Shown here: positions 48,508-55,438 of the stretch, piece after piece
Layout of the letters: the number at the start of each line of letters is the position of its first letter
How positions within the stretch are numbered: the first letter of the stretch is position 1
Assembly: GCA_030141605.1 (NCBI GenBank)
Contig: JAQGDQ010001209.1
Coordinates: 1-55,438, forward strand
DNA from: Tubiluchus corallicola
Taxonomy: Eukaryota > Priapulida > Priapulimorpha > Priapulimorphida > Tubiluchidae
Direction: 5' to 3'
DNA length: 55,438 nucleotides
Translations under genes and position numbers: made by a program
The notes under the pieces: model-generated
What the model saw: only the letters and a program-made list of their open reading frames with translations
What the model was told of the DNA's origin: nothing
The model's database searches: none

Positions 48508-50398
48508 GTCTAATTACTAGAATTGAGTTGTAAAAACAATTCAATTTCGTGCCGTTTGCAGCTTAGACTTCCATCTCCGTTGATACGTATTAAGGATTAT
48601 CAGTTTAAGTGACATTATTGTCACCACCATCATGATCATCATTATCATTGTCTTTATTATTATTATTGTGACAATATTTTGTATTATAAAGACCGTTTTT
48701 TCACAAATATATATTCAAATTTCAACATGCCAAGCTTCTTTAAGAAGAAACATATGTCGACAATAAATAAAATATAAATTTATTTGAAAAAATAAAATAA
48801 TATAATTTTAACGACGTCATTATCGTCATTATCAAGAACGTGATATCATATATATATTCAATTTAGTTGGAAACATCCAACAGCTGCCAGTTAGCAAACA
48901 CTTCTACAGAGCATCTTTGCATCTAAGCTTCAGTATTCTGCATTCCTGTGGTGCAATTGTCAAATAATATCTGAACATAAAATCCAATGTACACCTTCAG
49001 AGAATTAGTAGAATTGTGTGGAGTATTTGGAATATGTCATCATTAATATTGGTAAGATTTTATATTCAATTAAGTTGGAAACTAGGCTTAATCAGCTGTG
49101 CCTTATTTATAGATATTTGAGGTACTTTTTAATCTTTATCTACATGGTGTCATTATTTGGGAATATTTTCGTAATTGTTTCTATCATTTTAACTTTCTGT
49201 CGTCTAAATACAAAATAATCTGGAGGATCATTTCATCTTAACTTGTCTTTAAGAGCAACTCTGCATGCACATAATGTGAAAAGTTTTGTAAATTATTTAT
49301 TGGCAAATTCACAGTGATAGCGCATGTGCACAGACTATTCACCAATGTTCCTTTAATAATTGCGCAAAGGTTACAAGCATATTTGTTCAAACAACTATTG
49401 TTTTTTTGTAAGTATTAAACCACAAGGGATTTTCGAGTTTTTCGAAGTTGGGTAATTTCATAAAGTGCTCCCAAATGTGCAAAATTTTTCAATTTTTTTC
49501 ATAGCTGAGTGGTCACGGTGCCCACTTCGTGAAAACGCGGATCTTGCGTAGCAAATTGATAGTGGCATCTTCAACTTTGACTTCACCTATTATACTGCCT
49601 CTGAATAGTTTTGTCTGCCACTCTGACTGGGATAGTTTATCTCATTGGGAGATGATTGATGAATGTGCATTTTGCATAGATTCATGAAAAGCAGCGATTA
49701 TTAAGGGTAACTTCCTGTTAAAATGTGACATGAGCTTAATTTGTCCTTGGCTGATTAGTTGGTTTTACCTGGAACAGCAGCAAAACACTGCACAGCTTGG
49801 GCGGTAGCAAGCAGGCGATCAATACATTAGCGTGTACGATCGCGCAAGTGTACACCAGACTAAGCTACTCAATAGGCTAACTATGAGTGCCTGAAAAGGG
49901 CGTGTTTTTCCTAATTTTGTCCAATTCAATCACATATATGTTTAAACAAATAGCATGATTGGATAGCAAAGATTCTCCTGATTAAAATAGTACCTTACGT
50001 GTAATCATTTAGTTATGTCTGTGCTCGTACAGTAGCAGAAGAGTTATAGGTCCTATAAGACCTATTTTGAATAATGAGGTCCTGAAGCGATTAAAGCTAT
50101 GGAATGCAATGATAATTTCTTAGAAAAGTGCAACATAGACAAAGTCATAAACTGGCACTTTCATGAGTGTATAACGTGTATAAAATAGCATCACAGCTAT
50201 GTGATTGTATTTATGATGTGCAAAACAAAATGTGACAACACGTTGCCGACCAAGTGTTCAGTCAAACGGATTATCCTTGGTATTGGGTAAACGTTCGATC
50301 TAACCACACCCATTTACATTAAGTATGCCCATCCACCAACCCTCGGCTTGAAGAAGTCAGTGTAGTGAAAAAAATTAATAAATTCTTCTTTGTTCCAG
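48508..50398. other. Non-coding stretch upstream of the GATA coding exon
   Basis: Probably intron or promoter of the GATA gene; no coding exon seen. A 66-codon ORF at 49018-49218 is hydrophobic but has no supporting context. ATTATTATT and ATCATC tracts occur near 48630-48670. Confidence 0.4.
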
Positions 50399-50465
50399 AA
50401 ATGAACTGCCATTGACGACAACGCCAGAAGCGAGATCCCTGTAACTTCGTTCCTGATGGAATTTA
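50399..50465 (+). other. GATA gene 5' untranslated leader in the first coding exon
   Basis: A pyrimidine-rich acceptor (TTCTTCTTTGTTCCAG) ends at 50398, so the exon probably begins at 50399 and at least one non-coding exon lies upstream. The leader holds two short upstream ORFs: ATG at 50401 ending TGA at 50413-50415, and ATG at 50456 ending TGA at 50483-50485, which overlaps the main start in another frame. In the main frame a TGA sits at 50454-50456, so the protein cannot extend further upstream in this exon. The acceptor is inferred from sequence only; an unspliced leader is possible. Confidence 0.6.
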
Positions 50466-51279
50466 ATGGAACAGCGATGTGCTGACTTGCAAACGGATGT
50501 GTCCGAGTTTCAGTCTAAAGACAGTGCACAACACGAAGCCTGTGAATCGCCCAGCTTAAACTCCAGCAGAACAGAACGACATACAACCGAGCGTGTACCA
50601 AATGAAATCCCAGTGGCTCCTCGCAGTGGTATGGTTCAGACTATAGCGCATACTAACGTCTATCAGCCACCCAATCAGCTCTTGCCAACCGAAGACGTGG
50701 AGCACTTTTTCAACTACCTTGAAAAGCCGTCAAATCTTGCTCATTTCGGCAATCAAGTGGGTGCCTTTCCCAGTGAAATCATGTTTCCAAATGTGGCCAT
50801 GCACCACGGAACGCAGTCGTTCATTCACGAAAGCACGGCTACGCCGAATTACATTCATTCCGGCAACAACCCTGTGTTTGTGCCATCGACGAGAACTATG
50901 TTGTCCATGCCGTACAATGTGAACAGTAGCGTCCAAAACGGTGAAACGAATCCGGCCTTGTGGTACCATCATCCAGGTGACGGTACGGGGTACACGGTTG
51001 GAACGACAGCCTCCGTTTCGCCAAGAATAAACCTGCCACCCAGTCCGCCCATTAGTTCGCCAGGTGCTCTAGATTCTGGCTACATGTCTCGTCAGCGTCA
51101 AGGCAATGGTCTGCCGTCGTACCAGTATATGCCACAAGACGCCATGTCAGCTGCTTGGCCTTCCCTTGATGGTGGTATACACGCAAATGCAATGGTCGCT
51201 TCAACACCACCAGGACTTCGACGACCACCAGTGCCAATGTCTAGTCCTGTGGGCATGGGCATGCCTGGGGGCAACTTAG
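50466..51279 (+). CDS. GATA4/5/6-class transcription factor, N-terminal coding exon
   Basis: This exon encodes the first 271 residues plus one base of the next codon (phase 1). It is the transactivation half of a GATA factor that acts in the nucleus, in endoderm and mesoderm programmes in the animals where the family has been studied. Visible landmarks are PVFVPSTR near residues 136-143, the Pro/Ser segment SPRINLPPSPP near 185-195, and YQYMPQDAMSAAWPS near 219-233, which resembles the Tyr/Trp-containing boxes before the fingers of GATA4/5/6. The start is the first ATG after an in-frame TGA; its context is weak (T at -3, G at +4). A donor AG|GTACGA lies at 51280; reading past it gives intron sequence. 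The phase matches the finger exon exactly, creating a Glu codon across the junction. Class assignment rests mainly on the finger exon. Confidence 0.9.
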
Positions 51280-51428
51280 GTACGAAATTCTTAATAATTT
51301 TCTATTGTGTTACGTGTAGTACTCGACATGTTAAATGCTACGTGTCATGTAAAACTTAACTTTGAACCAACGTTTTAATATACTCTCACAAGAGTAAAGC
51401 AATTCTCAAAGAGGAAACGAAAAAAATA

Positions 51429-51453
51429 GTGTGTGTGTGTGTGTGTATGTGTG

Positions 51454-51485
<32 letters not shown>

Positions 51486-51503
51486 TGTGTGTGCATGTGT
51501 GTG
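51429..51503. repeat. (TG)n microsatellite in the GATA intron
   Basis: GTGTGT with CATG and GCGTGC interruptions. Confidence 0.92.
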
Positions 51504-51504
51504 A

Positions 51505-51644
51505 GAAAAAAGAGAGAGCAAAAGAGGATTGGCAAGAGAGAGAGAGCGAGAGTTAACAGAGATAGAGAGAGAGACAAGGAGAGGGGGAAGGAAGGAGAAA
51601 GAGAGAGGAATACAGCACTTATTAACTTAGAGAGAGAGAGAAAG

Positions 51645-51690
<46 letters not shown>

Positions 51691-51707
51691 AGAGAGCGAG
51701 AGTTAGC

Positions 51708-51758
<51 letters not shown>

Positions 51759-52093
51759 CAAGGAAAGGGGGAAGGAAGGAAAAAAGAGAGGAAGTACAGC
51801 ACTTATTAGCTTTGAGAAAGAAAGAGAAAGAGAGAGAGAAAGAGAGAGAGCAAGCAAGAGGGAAAAAGACAGAGAGCGGGGAGAGGAGGAAGGTTGGAGA
51901 AAGAGAGAGAAAGTGCAGCACTTACTAGCTTAGAGAAAGAAATAGAGAGAGTGAGTGAGTGTGAGAGAGAGAGAGAGCAAGCAAGAGGGAAAAAGACAGA
52001 GAGACAGGGAGAGGGGAAGGAAGGAGAAAGAGAGAGAAAGTGCAGCACTTACTAACTTAGAGAAAGAAATAGAGAGAGAGTGAGTGAGTGTGT

Positions 52094-52126
<33 letters not shown>

Positions 52127-52203
52127 CAACTAAGAGGGGAAAAGACAGAGAGACAGAGAGAGAGAGGGAAGGAAGGAGAAAAAGAGAGAGAAAGTGAAGC
52201 ACT
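51505..52203. repeat. GA-rich higher-order tandem array in the GATA intron
   Basis: Purine-rich GAGA sequence punctuated by a recurring CAGCACTTACTAGCTTAGAG-type box near 51614, 51797, 51917, 52044 and 52196 (spacing about 120-185 bp). The units also share AAGACAGAGAG and GGAAGGAAGGAGAAA. Confidence 0.9.
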
Positions 52204-52683
52204 TACTAGCTTGGCCCTTTATTGTTAAAATCTCGCACTGTCAGAGATCTATGGCTCATTTGTAACACGATACATTTTCCGTCAGACCACCTATGGCCAC
52301 TTCGTGTGATCTTTGACAAGAAAATTGCCCATGACGCCTGCCGTCTAATCCTCTGTAACAATGTCAGTTTACTTTTACTTTCAGCTATGTATAAAATTAG
52401 ATTTATTATTTTGCTCATGTCTGTGAGTCCTTACCATGTGGTGTGGTCTCCTAGGTCATGTATAGCTCTAAAGCGACATCGAGTCGACGAGTTCGAACAC
52501 GAATCGTTGTCATCACACTTCGACAGCAAATAATTGTTGTCTGTCTTCATGCTTATGCCAGTGATTTTATTTGCTTATGTAGTGAAATTTTTTGTTTAAA
52601 TTACAAAGAGTGTCTCTTCAGACATTAATTTTAAACAGAATAAAGTTTTTTACGAAATTAAGCATTCCTTCCTCGCTCCCTCC

Positions 52684-52822
<139 letters not shown>

Positions 52823-52894
52823 AGAAAACCTAATATATGTAAACTGATTATTTTCATCGGTAGTGTTTGATTTAATAATAATTGAATTATAATC

Positions 52895-52897
<3 letters not shown>

Positions 52898-52957
<60 letters not shown>

Positions 52958-53060
52958 TATATGTATATTATATACTATATATATATATATATATATAGTA
53001 TATAATATATATAGTATATAATATATATATAGTAATATATATATAGTATATAATATACAT
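52898..53060. repeat. (TA)n palindromic tract
   Basis: About 57 bp of pure TA followed by TATAGTATATAATATA-type repeats; self-complementary over its whole length. Confidence 0.93.
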
Positions 53061-53149
53061 GTATGTGTATAATTCGATAGTTAGATAGATAGACAATTAC
53101 CAACGCACTGATTTTTTAGACACTACGGTTTCTTAAACTAATCTAAAAA

Positions 53150-53290
53150 ATCTGTTATTTATATACTAATGGCTGCTCGATGTACCCTGGTCCATCACCA
53201 TCCTGTTTCCATTTTCTTAATATAATTACGTAATTTTATGTAATCTTATTAAGGGAGACAAATAAACCTAACTTGAATTGAATTGAATCA
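53150..53290 (+). other. Retroelement 3' end with (TTGAA)n tail
   Basis: TAAGGGAGACAAATAAACC is followed by AACTTGAATTGAATTGAATC, a poly(A)-signal-plus-tail arrangement on the + strand. Confidence 0.4.
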
Positions 53291-54469
53291 ATTCATGTTT
53301 TCCGGTTTTTTTCATTCTTATCAAACATAATTTTATTGTGAAAACCTGACAGTCACAGAACTCAACGATATTTCTGTAAACTTTTAATTATGTAAATATT
53401 ATAAGTCTTTTTTACGATTTAATCAACGCACTTCAGCAAGCCAGAAAGGCTAAAACCTACCGGTCCTTGGTTTAGTATAATTTAGCTTGAGGGAATTTGG
53501 GCGAGTGTGCCCCGTTTTCTCTCTTTCTCTTCTTCACGGCACGAAGGAGCTCCGCCTCTTTGAAATCCGTTATCATTATTGACTATACACCAAGTGATTT
53601 AATCTCCGCGCTTGTATACATTATACAGTTCCCAGAAACTTGTAAACAAACACATGAGGAAGAGTAATAAACGCTTAGGGTAAGAGAGTGAGAGTAACTC
53701 ATTGTTATAGAGGTTGGGAATGGAATGACTTCGGGGGTATATAAGCTAGGAAGCTGATGGCTAATCTGATTTCACTAAAACAGGTGGATAAAGATAGCTC
53801 CTAGTAAAGGGGTACCTAAAACATATCGCAATAGAACTTCTCTGTTCAGATACTGTTAGAATTCGGTCTCAGATTCTGATAGGATGCGGTCTCAGATTCT
53901 ATTAGAACGCAGTCTCCAGTTCCCACAACAAAAAATCGGCCGAAATCGGCTTTGATTCTTTTGAGATATACGCACTAATCCAAGATGGCGCCTACTGGTG
54001 CCAAAAGGGTACATCTCCTAAATCATCGTGCCTAGATGGAAAATATTTATTATTGGCGGATAGGAAAGTGCACCAGAGGGTTCCAAAAATGCTGTCGATT
54101 TTCTTCAATGACGTCACGATGATGTCACAATACTATTATTGCGTAATTAGGAACATCCCTGCTTCATTGTTGAAAATGGGTTGCAATTTGTTCCAAGTTA
54201 TCTGTTATTTTTACCCCCCCCCCCCCAAAAAGTGAATCTAAACTATTTAAGAACGTTAAACTCCTATTCAATGTTTGTGTTATCATTTGTTCTATAACTC
54301 CTATCATTAGTTTCTCTTAAGGTGGCATTAAAACAAACTAGTAGCCCTTCCCTAAACAAAAGAAACTTTTAACGTAGCCATTTCGTCACATTTAACGTCT
54401 CCCCCAACGTCGACTGTCACGCACGTTAAGTTAAAATAAATTTAAAGCCCATTGAAATAATTTCTCTTT

Positions 54470-54860
54470 CACTTTCTTTTCCTCATTTCTTTTTCCTCCT
54501 TCTTCTCTGTCTGTGTCTCCTATACGTCTTCTCCTCGTCTCTTTTCTCTTCTCTTTACTCTCTTATCCAGTCGGCTTCACTGTATTTGTTCTGTTCGATT
54601 CTCTTCTGTTTTCTTCTATTTTATTTTATATTATTTTGTTTTGTTTCGTATTGTTTTATTTTATATTTTATTTTACAGTTTGTTCTTTTTTATTTCATTT
54701 TAGTTATTCTATTCTATTTTATTCTATTCTGTTTTGTTCTATTTTGTGCTGTCCTTTCCTGTCTTGTCCTGTTCTGTCCTGTCCTGTCCTGCCCATCCCA
54801 TCCCGCCCTGCTCTGTCCTATTCTGCCCTGCCCCGCCCCATCTTGTCCTGTCCTTTGCTT
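54470..54860. repeat. T/C-rich degenerate repeat before the GATA acceptor
   Basis: TTTTATTTTA, TTCTGTTTTG and CCTGTCCTGT-like 5-bp motifs grading from T-rich to C-rich, ending about 180 bp before the acceptor. ORFs here are artefacts. Confidence 0.85.
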
Positions 54861-55038
54861 TGTTTCATCTGATTTCTTTGATTTTACTCAATTTTGTCAT
54901 TTCACAAAAATTTAGTCCTGGAGCACGACATTGTTAAAGCACGAAGTATATTTTTGACAGTGTATCCACACAATATTTTCCACATAAGAACTTGTACATT
55001 ACACATGAGGAGGATACACACCACTTTTCCATTTACAG

Positions 55039-55205
55039 AGTTTGTTGATTACTTCGCTGAGGGTCGTGAATGTGTCAACTGCGGTGCCATATCAACACCG
55101 TTATGGAGGAGAGATGGTACTGGTCACTACCTGTGCAATGCTTGCGGCTTGTATCACAAAATGAACGGAATGAATCGGCCATTAATTAAACCACAACGGC
55201 GTCTA
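55039..55205 (+). CDS. GATA factor N-terminal zinc-finger exon (gene continues past the window)
   Basis: Encodes the first GATA zinc finger, C-x2-C-x17-C-x2-C at residues C283, C286, C304 and C307 of the joined reading frame. It has the family core [20 protein letters not shown] and the basic tail [11 protein letters not shown]. The PQRRL tail and the acidic/aromatic lead-in [10 protein letters not shown] fit the GATA4/5/6 class better than GATA1/2/3, which usually has a PK(K/R)RL tail. In vertebrates this finger binds FOG-type cofactors and stabilises DNA binding. The acceptor is at 55037-55038. Two in-frame donors follow: GTATGT at 55206 (exon ends after RRL, the position expected for the family) and GTGAGT at 55221 (adds five residues, VCNTQ). 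The C-terminal finger lies outside the window. Confidence 0.95.
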
Positions 55206-55220
55206 GTATGTAACACACAG
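55206..55220 (+). other. Optional exon tail between two tandem splice donors
   Basis: The 15 bases between donor GTATGT (55206) and donor GTGAGT (55221) keep the frame and encode VCNTQ. The downstream donor CAG|GTGAGTAA fits the general consensus better; the upstream donor gives the family-typical end of the exon. Either or both may be used. Confidence 0.55.
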
Positions 55221-55344
55221 GTGAGTAAAGTTGCTGCTAAGTTCATATTAATCTAGTTGTGCACTAAAGTAAAAAATTATGTTACTTTACAGCAATTTTA
55301 TGAGTATATCGTACTCGCGTTGAAAGGATTTTTTGTTTGTTTTC

Positions 55345-55438
55345 ATTTTAAGTCTCCCGCAGTACTATTCCGACCGCGCCATTACATGACGTCACATACG
55401 CACAACGTAAATCAGGGGAAGAAAAGGAAATGTTAAAC
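55345..55438 (-). mobile_element. Family B repeat, copy 7 (runs off the window)
   Basis: CATTTTAAGTCTCCCGCAGT, CATTACATGACGTCACATAC and AAGAAAAGGAAATGTTAAA match the end of family B in reverse, 140 bp into the second GATA intron. Confidence 0.75.

Noticed and set aside
51280-51359. C-terminal extension of the first GATA exon
   Set aside because: Lies beyond a good donor; translates to a hydrophobic stretch with no GATA similarity and then stops.
54894-55038. N-terminal extension of the GATA finger ORF
   Set aside because: This is intron read-through before the acceptor AG at 55037-55038; the phase-1 junction to 51279 gives the expected family sequence.

Overview
The window is AT-rich animal (metazoan) nuclear DNA. 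It has spliced genes with GT..AG introns, very little coding sequence, and a dense layer of transposon remnants, MITE-like families, minisatellites and microsatellites. The only confidently recognised host gene is a GATA-type transcription factor of the GATA4/5/6 class. Its N-terminal exon (50399-51279) and N-terminal zinc-finger exon (55039-55205 or 55220) lie at the right edge on the + strand; the C-terminal finger is beyond the window. The finger sequence and simple-repeat load suggest an invertebrate such as a lophotrochozoan or another non-vertebrate bilaterian; the phylum cannot be resolved from this sequence.

Layout. 0.7-1.7 kb: a TA-flanked TIR element enclosing a LINE 3' fragment. 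3.4 kb: a 140-bp palindromic MITE. 4.4-5.6 kb: large microsatellites. 6.2 kb: a second related LINE end. 6.58-8.24 kb: a complete P-element-like transposon with long TIRs, an 8-bp target duplication and a broken THAP-domain gene. 8.4-9.7 kb: a hAT-type MITE fragment, a family B element and a (TGAG)n array. 10.4-11.3 kb: a GIY-YIG-type retroelement tail followed by an ~80-bp tandem array. 13.7-17.2 kb: family A and B repeats, one B copy holding a 43-bp minisatellite, plus an unidentified GC-rich block. 18.3-19.4 kb: a 123-bp tandem array and a retroelement tail. 19.8-22.5 kb: family B with a nested hAT MITE (perfect 8-bp duplication), then B and A fragments. 23.0-30.6 kb: a 29-bp array and four LINE C-terminal fragments, three of them followed in their own orientation by microsatellites. 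30.6-50.4 kb: mostly non-coding, with more A and B copies, a foldback-type element nested in an A copy, a long hairpin, candidate 5' exons and a GATA-site cluster. 50.4-55.4 kb: the GATA gene, whose 3.8-kb intron is full of simple repeats.

How it fits together. GATA4/5/6 factors act in endoderm and mesoderm regulation in animals (established for the family). Here the coding sequence is clean and the splice phase joins exactly, so the gene looks functional, whereas every mobile-element reading frame I could identify is truncated or frameshifted. The most informative non-genic patterns are: microsatellites starting just after AATAAA-like signals at retroelement 3' ends; nested insertions that order transposon activity; and several diverged family A copies sharing one open frame. 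Homology statements come from recognising family motifs by eye; no search was run.
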